64,000 nt of DNA from Tricholoma matsutake. Its lineage: Eukaryota > Basidiomycota > Agaricomycetes > Agaricales > Tricholomataceae. The DNA is taken from the NCBI GenBank assembly GCA_026075535.2, contig AP026540.1:13144001-13208000 (forward strand), written 5' to 3'. The translations under genes and the position numbers were made by a program. The stretch's first letter is position 1; every line of letters starts with the position of its first letter. Positions 22,590 to 34,136 of this stretch are shown here, piece by piece. Under the pieces are notes generated by a model. The model ran no database searches. It saw only the letters and a program-made list of their open reading frames with translations, and was not told the origin of the DNA.

Positions 22590-25500
22590 CTGACAACCAG
22601 TGAAAATGTTTCCCTATAATCAAATCTGGGTCATTGTGCATATCCCTTTGCCACTAATCTTGCTTGATACCTCACTACTTCCCCTTCTTTATTATGCTTC
22701 CTGACAAAGATCCATTTATTTTGATTGGTACTGCATCGTGAGGTTTCTGGATGAGTTCCCAAGTCCCCTTCTCCAACAATAAATCCAATGCAATCTTCAT
22801 GGCTTTTTGCCATTCAGGCCAATCCAGGGAGTTCTTTGCATCTTCAAGACTCATAAGTTCATCTCCAGCAACAATTGTGTAGACTTCTTCAATTGATAAG
22901 AAATTGTCATCTTCCTCATATACAAAAGGATTGTGAAGGTGCTTATAATCAGTACGAATTCCACACGTCTTCCATGGTTTGTCAATATCTATATCTTCCT
23001 GTGTTTCATTCCATTTTTGCTTCTTGGCCCCAAGGTTCCGAGTTGTATCATCAGAATCTGTTACACCCATTGGTGGTGTGCTACCTGCAGGCTCCCCCTC
23101 ATGTGGCAAATCAGGTGTAATTTCAATATGGTCAGGAGATGTAGGTTGTTCTGAAGGTGTAATATTCTGGAAGTTGTGAGAGGTAAGTACTTTGCAAGTT
23201 TCCACATTGTAATATTTTATGGCCCCAGTGCCATCATTGTAGCTGACATATGCTCAGTGTTTTGATTTTGGTAGCATTTTACAGGGTTTCTTTTGACCTT
23301 GTAGTAATATCCATATGTGGCTTCCAAATTCCTGTAAATGTGATACGTTGGGTTTTATATTATGCCATCCTTTGCAAGGTGTTGATTTTGGGAGATGTTT
23401 CATAAATGATTGATTATGGAGATAAGCCATGTGTAAAACTGCATATTCCCAAAGAAATTCGGGAAGTTGGTTGGCAGTTATCATGGCACATGATAGTTCA
23501 ACAAGAGTCCTATTCATCCGCTCTGCAATGCCATTCTGTGAAGGTGAGTATGGCGCAGTTAGTCTTACTTCTATACCATGTTTATTACACCATTTTCCCA
23601 ATTTCCACAATCAACTTGGATCCCCTTTGGTTTTTGGCCTTGAGTTATCAGATGTGCCAAATAATTTATTACTGCTTGCATTGAGTCCAATTTCTCTTTC
23701 AAACACTGGACAGTTATGTAGCGTTTAGTGTCGTCCACAAATAGCAAGTAGTATTGATTGCCATTTATAGATTTGATCACGTATTTTCCCCATAAGTCAA
23801 TATGCATCAATTCTCTGGGTTCCGTTTGTCACGTGGACAATTTAGGAAAGGGTTCTATGTGCTGCTTCACTTTGGTACATGCGATACAGTCTGGTTTAGG
23901 ACTGTGTTTATCGACATTGAATCCATTGACCAAATTTCTATCCAATAATTTCTGCAGGCCAGAATACCCAACATGACCAAAGCATCTGTGCCAGGTTTCC
24001 CAATTGAGTGGCACATCATTATTGATGAATGATCAGTGATCGGCGGCTTCTATTGTAAGCATCAGGTGTCAGTTGCATATAGTTAATTCCATCTTGTATA
24101 AGTGGTTGTTAACCTTGTTGCCTTGCGCTATTTTCTTCCCCTCCTTAGTGATAAAGGTAATTCTTCCCTTTCCACCTGTATATCTTCCACTAGCTGCATC
24201 CCATTGCCCCAATGAAATCAAATTATTCTGTGTTCCAGGTATGTGGAGTACGTCCTCCAAGCGCAAAATATAGTTGTGACTGTTACATGTCAAAATTAAT
24301 TCAAAAGTTCCACGGCCCTCAATTTTCGCTTCTTTACCACCTACACCTGTTATGGAACATTTTTCCACATGTGTGTATGCAATAAAGACTTCTCTTTGAT
24401 GCATAACATGCAAAGTTGTTGCTGAATTGGCTAACCAGTCATACCAGATCAATTGCTCATCATTTCCATCAAGGTTACAGGCTTCATATGTGTCAAAATT
24501 GTAAAGTTCTTCATTTACTGGAAATGCAATCAATTCCTCCCCCACATTCAAATCCTCAGTACCTTTCTTTGATCCCTCTTTTTTGCCCTTCTTTTTCCTC
24601 CAACAATCTCTTTCCTTATGTCCTATTTTTCCACAGTTCCAACATTTGTTACTGGCATATTTGTGACATTTACTTGACCAATGTCCTGGTCATTTACAAT
24701 GTTTGCAATAAGGTTTGTTGGAGGATTTACGATCTGTGATGTGCTCTTCCAAAGTTTTATTAGTTCCACTATTCTTCTGGGTATTAACCAGGTTTGTGCT
24801 AGAACCATTAGAATATTTGTTATGAGATCATATCATACAAATTTTGTATTCCTCCCATAATAAGCCAATAAAGGAATCTGAGGACATTCTCCTTTGGGGG
24901 TCCAGATCATTGGGATCATTGGGATTCCCATTATAGGGTTCAACATAAGTCTGCCAAGACAAAGGTAAAGATGCTGAAATAATTCCCTTGAAGCGGGTGT
25001 CGGAGACATGGAATTCAGGGTTGGGGAATTTATTGATGTGGTCACAATACAATTTAAGTGTGTCAAGATGCTTTAAGAGATCATCTGCGTTGAGTATCTT
25101 GGTCTTGTACAACAGGCACTGTATATGATTTACTGTTTGATGTGCCTTGTTTTCATGAGTAACCATAAGTACTGAATACATTGCTTCAGCTGATGTTTTC
25201 GATCCAACATGATTCATTTGTGAGGAGGTGATGTTGTGCATGATTACTTGTTGCGTCCAAGAGTCATTTTTGTCCCAGTTATTTGCATTAACAGGATCTA
25301 TGGTTTCATCTGGTCATTTTACACTGCCAGTAGTATATCCAGTTATATCACAATTGATAAATACCCTTTTCATTCTTTCCTTCCATTCATGCCAATTTTT
25401 GTCCGTTCAGTGATCATGTTCGGCGATTCTGTTCATGTTTGAATATTCTTTTGTCTGAATCAATTCTATTGCTGGTTGAGCTGTGGCCTGTTGCCATTGT

Positions 25501-25595
25501 TGAGCAGTGTTAGAGGGGTAGACTCTACTAGCTCAAATAGGGGCTGAGGGTGCGCTTCCCTCAGGCTCTTCCAGTTCAACGAGTTGATCTGACAT
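22590..25595 (-). pseudogene. Ty1/copia gag-pol (family B), truncated in reverse transcriptase
   Basis: The gag start at 25595 reads MSDQLVELEEPEG. It is followed by a UBN2-type gag (25241-24828: LLKHLDTLKLYCDHIN, SASLPLSWQTYVEPYNG), two CCHC knuckles readable near 24720-24620 (CKHC..PGHWSSKC and CWNCGKIGHKERDC), and the protease (24551-24069). Pre-integrase (24014-23829: WHRCFGHVGYSGLQKLL, CIACTKVKQH) and integrase (23810-23254) follow, with MHIDLWG, VDCGNWEN and GIAERMNRT as the D-D-E positions. After a linker the reverse transcriptase begins ([27 protein letters not shown], ending near 22620). In the protease the usual D-S-A reads WLANSATT, with Asn for the catalytic Asp. Several stops and frame shifts occur. 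RNase H and the 3' LTR are missing, and the break coincides with the MITE. Confidence 0.88.
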
Positions 25596-25641
25596 AGTGT
25601 GTCCAAGTCCAGAACGAGTTATTTAAATATGAAAAAGGCCA

Positions 25642-25653
25642 GGGCCCATAACC
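25642..25653 (-). other. Primer-binding site of copia family B
   Basis: On the minus strand GGTTATGGGCCC lies immediately after the LTR end CCAAGA. It is complementary to the anticodon arm of initiator tRNA-Met (one G-U pair), as expected for half-tRNA priming in copia-type elements. Confidence 0.65.
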
Positions 25654-25865
25654 TCTTGGGATTATGGAATGGAGTAGAAGTTCATAGGGATTGAATGATG
25701 GGTGTTCAGGATAAGATAGAACATCTCATATTCTCCTATACTACGATGTATGTTATGATCTATAAATACATCATGTTCTATTTTTATACGTGATGCGCTA
25801 GGATTGACTATCCCAACACCTTTTGCCCATATGTAGGTTAGTCTACATCGATGTGAGACCAACAT
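25654..25865 (-). repeat. 5' LTR of copia family B
   Basis: The minus strand begins TGTTGGTCTCACATCGATG at 25865 and ends CCAAGA at 25654, one base from a perfect TGTTGG/CCAACA inverted end. It is 212 bp and is followed directly by the primer-binding site. It lies 3 bp from the stop codon of the Nop8-like gene at 25868, so the element inserted right at the 3' end of that gene. Confidence 0.75.
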
Positions 25866-25867
25866 TA

Positions 25868-27752
25868 TCAATCGTCCCCTTCCCCTCCCCCTCCCCCCCT
25901 CCGCCTCTTCGCCTTTCCAGCTTCCCTCCACCTTCTCTTCCACTCCCACGTCAGCTCGCCTCGCTCCTTCTCCCATTTTTCCCGAATGGCTTCTTCTGAT
26001 TCAGTGCGGAAGAAAGACACGGCGGGGTCACGCCAGTTTGGGATGACGCCTTTTGTCCGGTTGGCAGAAATTTTGTGGTGAGGATGAGTGGACGACGGGA
26101 AGAAGAGCGGAAGGGAGGGGTCGTATGTTGTGGTTAACGCAGACGCAGGCAGATTGTACGTGATAGGGTATGAGGTTGAGGTTGATGAGGGGTGGATGTG
26201 GATTTGGGCATTGCGATTCTGGTCTTGCGTAGGCGGAGGTATAGAAAATGGTATGTCTTCGTCTAGCTCTAAAACAAGATCTAGATGTCCGAGGAGAGAA
26301 AATCCAACTGAAAATCCTGTAAGAGGAGGAAAAAGTTCGGTAATGAGAAGCACTACACACCATCTTCTTCGCGTGGGGCGAATAGATCTTTTAGTGTCGT
26401 CGGCTTTTGCTGTTGCCGTTGGCCTGTCGCCGACGGAAGAGGCTGAAGATTCGTCTTCACTTGCGATTCTTGAACTAAATCGACATCCACAGCCATCGGT
26501 TCAAGAGCATTTTCTTCATCGCCCTCTATCCGCAACTGCTCGATCCCAATCCCCTCCATCGGCACAATCTCAAACTCTTCTCCTTCGTCTACTCCTCCTT
26601 CTGCCTTTTCAAACACCCTTGTTCGCAGAATCTCATCTTCATCAATATCCGACCCTGTGTCTTCCCTTCCAACCCATTCTGAATCGGGCTTCCCTCCGAA
26701 GAGCGAAGCAAGTAGAGAGAGGGCATGGGATTTTTCTTCCGCGAGAAATGACGTGGCATCCCCGGTGAGGGGCATTTCAGGATGGGGCATTTGAGTTGAC
26801 GCTGGTGCTGAATCGGAGACGGGGACTGGTGGTGGTGGTTGTCTATCCGGATTGGCCCGGGGTTCGGAGGACTGGGCACGTCCTTCTGGCAACTCTGCGT
26901 GTTCTGATTCTGATTCCGATCTGCCGTCGTCACTAGCGGCGGCAGCCATCGCTGTGACCGCATTGCGCGGTTCAATTGGGTCATGTCGTACAGGTCCAAT
27001 AACCTTCATATCCAAAAGGGCGCCCTTCAAATGCACGCTTCCCCAGCGCGTCATATCAATCGTCCGTCTTCTCGCCATGCAGTCCGGGTCTTTCACCCTC
27101 TTCTTCTTTTTCTTATCCTCTCGATCGCCGCGTTTCTGGCCTCGCATTTCAGTGGTAGGCGGTAATGGCCTTACTGGCCTTATCTTCAGTGGCCGAAGTA
27201 TCCGTCCGAGTGGTGTGATCGTCCATCCCGCTCTCTGTGCAACATTTTCCGGCGTGACAAGAGACATGTCTGGTGCTTGCACACCGAGGGAGTGAGAGCG
27301 CTTGCGCTTCTTTTTCGGGTGTTCATCGATGTTGGAGGCTTTCTCGAGGGCAATTCTGTATTGTATCATGGGTTATTTTATTTGCTAAAAATTATGGAAG
27401 TCGTGACGCACCGTTCTGCAAAATCGGGCTTTGCCTCCCCGATTCGTAATTTCGTGCCTTTCCACGTTGATCCACTTAGGAGATTCAGACCTAATTACAG
27501 CAGGCGTACAAATGAAAAATGCAACCGTAAAATGAGAGAGTATCACGTACATCTAGCGAGCTTTGCTGGTGTCGTCTCGATCGTGATGTACCCAAATTTC
27601 CTGGGCTGCTCTAGACCGTCCAGGAGACCAAATCCATCGAGAAATTTTACAGTTCCAAAGAAAGAAAGCCGCTGATTTAGATCGTTTACTGTAATTGCAG
27701 GCGTTAGTCCTGATACATGCAGCCTCTTTGTGATAACGGCGTCCGACTGCAT
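25868..27752 (-). CDS. NOP8: Nop8/NOL8-like RRM protein, 60S ribosome biogenesis
   Basis: Four exons on the minus strand (27752-27551, 27490-27412, 27355-26361, 26316-25868) join to 575 codons including the stop. Introns are 60, 56 and 44 bp with GT-AG ends. The start MQSDAVITKRLHVSGL is taken because an RRM begins at once: RNP2 is LHVSGL (residues 11-16) and RNP1 is KFGYITIE (about 53-60). It is followed across intron 1 by SGSTWKGTKLRIGEAKPDF, typical of Nop8/NOL8 RRMs. The middle is basic then acidic (KKKRKR near 105; KKKKKR; E/D-rich near 330). The C-terminus has TTLKDLFAPREEDGF, FSLLGHLDLVLELD and a tail rich in R/K and G. Nop8 is a nucleolar factor needed for 60S subunit assembly. The reading frame is intact. 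The identification rests on RRM and C-terminal motif memory; another nucleolar RRM protein remains possible. Confidence 0.78.
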
Positions 27753-29361
27753 GGAGTTTTTTCTTATGAGTAATCACGTGCAACTACCTAATAACGAATA
27801 TTGATTTCTATGTAGTAAATACACGGCATAATTATGTAAGAAATTGAAGAGCATCCTTTCACACTCAGAACAGGATACCAGTCAAGCTCAGTGCAGAACA
27901 ACGTCAAGGGGTCTTGCCCCAAGGTAGACAAGCCCCGTCACCGCTCCCTCATACATGGTACTTCAAGTTATGTTTACCATTATTTCTGTTACGCGTAGCT
28001 GTCTGTAATCCGCAGCCGCAACGATGAAGATTTTGGTTAGCGCAAAAGAATCAAGATCATCATGATGGAAGTCCCGGTATCTTTTCTTTCCTCCACGTCT
28101 TCTGTCCTTTTCCACGGTCTTTATCACGATCTACGTATCTGTGAGCATAGTTTATCGTCAAGTTTACGAGGTCATTGAAGGTCTTGAATTGTTTAGGTTG
28201 CGAGCCAATAGTTGAACTGCGCGTGCTGTCCTAGACGTTTCAATCGTTGTCATTGACCGATTGATTGTCTTCGAACTCATTATCTAGTTAAGGCTGTGTA
28301 AAGGATTCTACAGTGTGATGCCAAGTCGTTCATAGGCACTAAACGCTCCTCGCCGATACCTCATCCACTCGCCCAAGTCAAGACCTATATCCCTGGTCTG
28401 TGCATTACTTGACCTCTTCTCCTGACGAAAAGGTTCAATCTTAAAACGGTATATTGCTTTGCCCGTGATTCTATTGTCGTTCCGTAGGCTACCGTTTGAC
28501 CTTCTTATCCATCATTTGTCGCCGAGGCCGGTGGACTGGTTGACTCATTATTCTCTATATAGATGTCATCTACCACCCTGGACATCTTCTGGAGAATTAT
28601 TCTTGTATACGGGTCCCAAATGGCCGTGGAGGACGACAAAGCGTTTAGGTAGCTAAGGTCGTGACCTGTTGTAACACAACTAGAGACATCCACGGGACTG
28701 GATATTCCCCGCCGCCCCTACGATCCTTTTGGCCGATCTCTCGCTCCCAATGGCCTCTGGTGCATGCATATGCCTGGATACCTCGGTTTCTCGGAGTAAC
28801 CAGCTCGTTCGACATCCATCGTCAGTCTTGTCGTCAGTATCGTGCTGACCTGTTCATTTTGACGATTCCTTTGGACAAGCTACAACAGAATACAGTGATA
28901 TGCAACATGTACTCCATGACCAATCCGTAACCCGAAACTTCGCATTCCATCTTCTTCATGTTATTAACCCCGGCTTATATATCATGTTAACCACATTGCG
29001 TCGTGGAAATCTTCGCTATCCCGGGCTAAGGGAACATGCCTGTCAATTAATTGAGAGCTGTACTCAAGTGCATGAACCCGAATTGTTCGGTGGCAATAGT
29101 AGCCGTAACCTTACTATAACTGGTCGGTATCGGTCTCTATCTTCTAGTTAGAAGGGAAACTGATGATTTTCAAAGGCAGCACGTGTAGTTCACAGAGAAC
29201 GGAAGACGTAACGCAACGTCCGACGACACGCCCCACTTGGATGCACAATCACATTCCTTCGTTGACATGTTCCAAACATACTTACTTATCAGTCATCAAG
29301 AAGCAGCTATGCCTCTCCGTGATTCGTAACGTCAGCGTGAGGGTAAGCGCAGAAAGCAAGA
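27753..29361. other. Intergenic region between NOP8-like and aldehyde dehydrogenase genes
   Basis: The two genes are divergent. The 1.6 kb between them contains only short open frames in all directions with no recognisable domain, no clear repeat and no RNA gene that I could see. It is presumably the promoter region of both genes, with possible old decayed sequence around 28.4-29.1 kb. Confidence 0.4.
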
Positions 29362-29368
29362 TTATAAG
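29362..29368 (+). promoter_or_regulatory. TATA-like box of the aldehyde dehydrogenase gene
   Basis: TTATAAG lies 77 bp upstream of the ATG at 29445. A pyrimidine-rich stretch (CTTGCTTCATTCACCATCACCC) follows it, as is common near fungal transcription starts. Confidence 0.35.
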
Positions 29369-29444
29369 CCCGAACTCTTGCTTCATTCACCATCACCCAC
29401 TTTGACTTTCCAGACTACTCCAGCGACAATATTCGGAACGCTAC

Positions 29445-31879
29445 ATGCCTGATACTTTTACTCAAATTTTCGACACTCCGGCCTTCAAGGGCTCAGCGAC
29501 CATTAATACCGGGTACAGAATGCATTTATTCTCTTGAAGGACATGCTGAACTGAACGGTTTCTTTTCTTCTTTAGCCTTTTCATAAATGGTCAATGGGTT
29601 GACCCCGTGGATAAGGGCACAATCAAGTCAGCCAAACTCTTGTCCCTTCATCTGTTGTAATGCTTATCAATGCGGATCTCTAGTGTCATCAATCCATGTG
29701 AGTAGCGTTCATGAACATTAGCGTACGGAAAGCTGAAAGTAAATGAAAGCAACGGGCAAGGTGATCACATCTGTGGGTGTTGGATCTGCAAAGGACGTAG
29801 ACATTGCGGTTGTAGCCGCGAAACAAGTCCGTTCTCATTACTATCGTTCCTCATTAAACCCTCAACTGTTTCAAAGGCATACAAAACATCATGGGGTCTG
29901 AAATGCCCTGGAACAGTGCGGGGGAAACTGTTGAATAAGCTTGCGGATTTGATGGAGGCGAACATCGATGAATTCTCGGCCCTTGAGGCCCTGAATTGCG
30001 GTAAGTTGATCAACTTTTTTTGGCCTGTTCAACAGTAAGGTAATATTCGTGGCCGCTAGGGAAAATGTTTCCTCGCGCCAAAGCAGCGGACCTCGCAGGA
30101 GCGATAAATACCATTCGGTATTACGCAGGCTGGGCTGATAAAGTACTTGGACAGACCATCGAAGTATGAACTTTTCTTCATAAAACTGTTAGTCACCATT
30201 GATAAATCTTATTCATTCGAACGTAGACTACCGAAAATAAATTGGCGTACACTCGACACGAACCTTACGGAGTCGTGGTATGTTATCATACTCGTGACTT
30301 ATGGCCATCGACCACTCAATTGATCCTCGCAGGGACAAATCATCCCGTGGAACTTCCCCATGGTAGGTTACGCCTCATTGCCATGATTCTTCCGTAGTGA
30401 AATTCACATCTATCAAGCTTATGTTGTCGTGGAAAGTTGGTCCCGCGCTAGCCACTGGAAACACTATAGTTTTAAAGGTAGGTCTTGAACCTCTCCATCA
30501 CCACAATCCTGATCGTACTCTCCAGCCATCTGAACTTACTCCTCTCACTGCCCTCAAATTTGCTGACCTCGTCAACGAGGCGGGTTTCCCGCCTGGTGTC
30601 GTCAATATCGTGAACGGCTACGGTACGCTCTTCCCTCACATGAGCTCTTTGTTTCCGCGATTCATCGCCTGTTTATCTATATCCAGGTCACACTGTTGGT
30701 GAGGCGATCACCCACCATCCCGTCATTTCCAAGGTCGCTTTCACCGGCAGCACACTTGTTGGAAGGAAAGTGCTACAGGCATCTGCGGAGAGCAACCTCA
30801 AAGTGGTCACCCTTGAGTTGGGAGGCAAGAGTCCCACTATCATCTTTGACGACGCGAACATCGAGCAGGCTCTGTACTGGGCGTCTAGTGGAATTTTGTG
30901 AGATATTTTCCAATTACTAAATTAGGGATTGCTTCTCATACCGTATGTGCAGCGGCAACATGGGTAAATGCATTTCTTTCTGTACGAAGGACATTTACAG
31001 GGGCTTATATTGACAAACAAAAAAGGGCAATCATGCATCGCAGGTTCTCGTATTTTTATTCAAGAGGGCATATACGACGAGTTTTTGGTCAGGTTTGCAG
31101 AAATTGCGACAGGCCTTGCCGCCGCTGCAGGCGACCCATTTGAGACGGGTAACCAGCATGGTCCCCAGATTTCGCAGACTCAGTTCAACGTACGTTCCTG
31201 ATATATATGCGTTGATTGACATAGATTTACTGTATATCAGCGTGTCATGGGATACATAGATTCAGGAAAGAAAGAAGGTGCTACAGTTCACGTGGGCGGA
31301 GAACGGCATGGAGAGGAAGGGTACTTCATACAGCCCACAGTCTTTAAGGATTGTACGCCGGAGATGAAGATCGTGAAAGAGGAGATCTTTGGGCCTGTTG
31401 CTGTGGTTGTGAAATTCAAGACTGAAGAAGGTCGGTCGCCTTGTACTTGCGCGTTAATTTCTCTCTTCGCGTAGCTGATTTTGGTCGGAAACAGAGGTCA
31501 TTGAAGCTGCGAACGACACTGTTTATGGTCTGGGATGTAATGTGTTCTCTGAAAATCTAGGTCGTGCACTGAGGGTCGCTCATCAGCTGGAAGCTGGGTC
31601 AGCTTGGGTGCGTCTATGGTTGTTGTGTGGATCCATGTCGTGATTGTTTAAATGTCTCCTTTTTTTCTTTCTGCTCGTGCACGCGCAGGTGAATTCTGCA
31701 CAGTCCGTCGAAAGCAGTGTTCCGTTTGGAGGGTACAAGCAATCTGGTCAGGGACGTGAGCTTGGCCAGTATGCTCTCGACACGTACGTGTTTTCTTTTC
31801 TGAATGACCCACTGACTGAAATTGGGATAGGTATACCCAAGTCAAAGGAGTTCACGTCAGTATAGGTAAGAAACTGTAA
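29445..31879 (+). CDS. Aldehyde dehydrogenase, NAD(P)+-dependent, 17 exons
   Basis: Exons: 29445-29512, 29576-29626, 29684-29697, 29750-29826, 29877-30000, 30060-30163, 30227-30277, 30333-30362, 30418-30477, 30526-30622, 30687-30897, 30953-30963, 31026-31189, 31241-31430, 31495-31607, 31689-31783, 31831-31879. They give 502 residues, the normal ALDH length, with all introns 47-81 bp and GT-AG. The N-terminus is [16 protein letters not shown]. Family landmarks are QIIPWNFPM (catalytic Asn), [20 protein letters not shown] (nucleotide loop), [10 protein letters not shown] (general-base Glu), [12 protein letters not shown] (catalytic Cys), EEIFGPV and [15 protein letters not shown]. The enzyme oxidises aldehydes to acids, probably in the cytosol since no targeting sequence is seen. 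Two exons are only 14 and 11 nt; the second lies just before the catalytic cysteine. The frame is intact. The substrate cannot be told from sequence. Confidence 0.95.
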
Positions 31880-32116
31880 GAGTAACAAAAATAATTCCTC
31901 GTTTGTATCATTGTAGCAAGTAAGATATTCTTTCGCTCTGTATCTAGACGACTTCTTCACAAGCCAAGTTGCATCTCACTCATTCCATTGTCATGTTTGA
32001 CAATGCCTTCGCCAGTCTTGTAAAATTCATGACCCAGGCCGAAGGCCAACTCAGGCCTGACATACTACGGAGCGAAGAATCCAAGTACATGTTAAATTTG
32101 TATACGCCGTCCGTCC

Positions 32117-33530
32117 TTAGTGTTTAGGTAGAAATGATGATACTCCTGCTAGTACTTCGTTCTTATCACATAAGCTCACAAATAACATACCCTTGTCGGC
32201 TAATAAGGGTAGTTCCCGCGGCAAAAGGGAGTGCAACGTTTCGTGGTCGCCTTGACGCATCTTCTCAACGAAAATGTTAACCTTGCGCAAATTTGGATAT
32301 GCTCGAGACCCAGCAACCAACGCAACATCAAAGCCCGACCGGCCAAAGAAGCTACAAACATCGGAGACTCCGACAATAGCACCATCTCCGCTCCTGTAAT
32401 TGAATGTGCCACCAGAGGAATAGCTCTCTGAAATGATGCTCAACTCCTCCAGAGTGTTCGGAATGCCACCAGAGGAATAGCTCTCTAAAATGATGCTCAA
32501 CTCCTCCAGAGTGTTCGGAATAGCGCCGTTCTTCAACATAAGAGTGACCTTCAAAAGGTCAGCGCGTCCATTACTGTTTTGCACGCCCCTGATGCAGAAA
32601 CCGAGGAAACGTAAAATATTCCCATCTCGAATGGTACAAAGGTCTCCCCAAAGGTCCTGAAGATGTCACACGTGAGAACCCTGATTTTGGAATTAGGGAT
32701 ATGCGCACATCATATGGAACTCGGAATCAAGCCACATCAGAGATTCAATACCCTGCAATTCATGAACGCCCTGCCGACTTTCGGATCTCAAAATCGCCAT
32801 GATCGTCGCCCATGTATTGCTTGCAAGTGAGAGTTTTCGAAGGTTAGAAATATCCAATAAAGAATCTGGGTGCATAAGACACCTCATAACAGAACTGGAT
32901 CGTTCTCCGAGTTCCAGCGCCTCGAGAGAGAACTTTTCAATCTGGCAGTCCTGTGATGATAGTGGAAGAGGGGCTGGTGCTCTCCAGCAACAACGATCGC
33001 AGGTCACCATGCCTAGCCTCTTCAGCTTCAGCTGCTTCATTTTTCCCAGTCTCTATTGGAAATTTGGCGGTGCATATGTTTATCAACCTGACTGACGTCA
33101 AATTTGGTGATATCCACAAATCCAGAAGCGATGATTGTAGCTTGTGTGAGAAACATTCCCATACCAATGATCGTACTCTCCCAACCAAAGAAAAAGATTG
33201 CAGGAAGGGCCTCAGAGTCTGAAGGAGGAGTGGAAGTGTTTCGTCGTTGAACGCCCCTATAAGTTGTATAATAATGTGAAGATCCCGAATGTACGAGAGG
33301 ATGTGGGGGCTACGGATGAGAAGCTGGTGTAACTGCCGAAAAGGAGGCTGCGTGTCGTATCCCGATCTTAGGTAGATCTTTGAAAATAACAGTTTCTGAG
33401 AAGGAGCTAGGAACGATTGCGAAGTAAGTGAACACTGCTTCAAAGTATCAATGTCGCTCAGCGAAAGATGTTCAATTACAGTGTCAATGATATCTTAAGG
33501 AATGGGAACACCGGAGAGGGCCATTGGTGG
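32117..33530 (-). pseudogene. F-box/LRR-like protein gene with stop and frameshift
   Basis: The minus-strand start at about 33524 (MALSGVPIP) is followed by a stop, then DIIDTVIEHLSLSDIDTLKQCSLTSQSFL..SQKLLFSKIYL, which reads like an F-box helix pair. Leucine-rich segments follow (HILSYIRDLHIII, LTSVRLINI). Around 33040-33050 an extra A in an A5 run shifts the frame: the continuation MKQLKLKRLGMVTC, FSLEALELGE and DISNLRKLSLASNTW is in the next frame. A further frame change occurs near 32600-32690. The last piece (32584-32117) ends LLADKGMLFVSLCDKNEV and carries a 19-residue duplication. The family is large in Agaricomycetes (F-box proteins select substrates for SCF ubiquitin ligases). It is either a pseudogene or contains assembly errors; an intron could explain only the last break. 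Confidence 0.6.
32408..32521 (-). repeat. 57-bp in-frame tandem duplication in the F-box-like gene
   Basis: Two adjacent 57-bp units (32408-32464 and 32465-32521) differ by a single G/A change. Each encodes 19 residues (IPNTLEELSII.ESYSSGG). The near identity shows the duplication is recent compared with the decay elsewhere in the gene. Confidence 0.85.
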
Positions 33531-33577
33531 CACCGGGATCAAAAAAATAGACCTGGGGTCGACTTTTTTGTTTCGGT

Positions 33578-33982
33578 TTACATAGTCAGGAACATGTCTA
33601 TATTTAGCAATATGACATCATCTTCGTGACCGCGCCCAGAAGCTTCACAAGCCGCGCGCTCAAGTTCCACGCACCGAAGATGATACTGGACATATAGAGT
33701 GAGTTATCAATCACTGAGAACTCAGATCAAGTGTCAAGCCATGCTTACCCACTGAGTCTCGCAACCGGCTTGTTTGCAGTTTAGTACGCCATCCATTGTA
33801 CTATCGAGGACTGATGCGCAAAGACACCCATTCAGGGCGTCTCCTAGTTGTCGCAGAATTCTCTTGCGCTTCGACCGCCCGGATTCTTCGGCAACTGCTT
33901 GAAACTCAGTTGCGGCTATATGATGCAAGGTTGTCAATTGCCTCGCCGTCCACGTTGTTTTGGTTTTCGCCGCCATAATCAA
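33578..33982 (-). pseudogene. C-terminal fragment of a PHD-like cysteine-cluster gene
   Basis: An exon ending at 33749 with RKRILRQLGDALNGCLC...GVLNCKQAGCETQW joins across a 63-bp intron (GTAAGC...TCCAG, 33748-33686) to YHLRCVELERAACEASGRG and a stop at 33578. The resulting CxC...CK..GCETQWYHLRC resembles the PHD-finger-like C-terminus of multi-copy Agaricomycete genes. The expected final cysteine pair is incomplete. Upstream exons toward 34250 are not convincing, apart from a segment duplicated at 35.7 kb. Treated as a fragment. Confidence 0.45.
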
Positions 33983-34136
33983 TTATATTTTTGCTTTCTT
34001 GTTCAACGAGAGTAAGTAAATACTTTTTTAGGCCCCAGAATAAATACAAAAGCTCTTTGGCACTGTCGAGTAAGGTGTAGGCAACATCCAATAGGCTTCA
34101 AATTGCTTAGATACCACAAAGATACCATTTGTGGTG

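Noticed and set aside
26028..26363. Other open frames overlapping the Nop8-like gene on both strands
   Set aside because: They are shadows of the spliced gene, whose joined exons give an exact multiple of three with RRM and C-terminal motifs.
30696..31143. Open frames across the ALDH introns
   Set aside because: They run through GT-AG introns and out of the conserved ALDH frame. The spliced model accounts for all family motifs.
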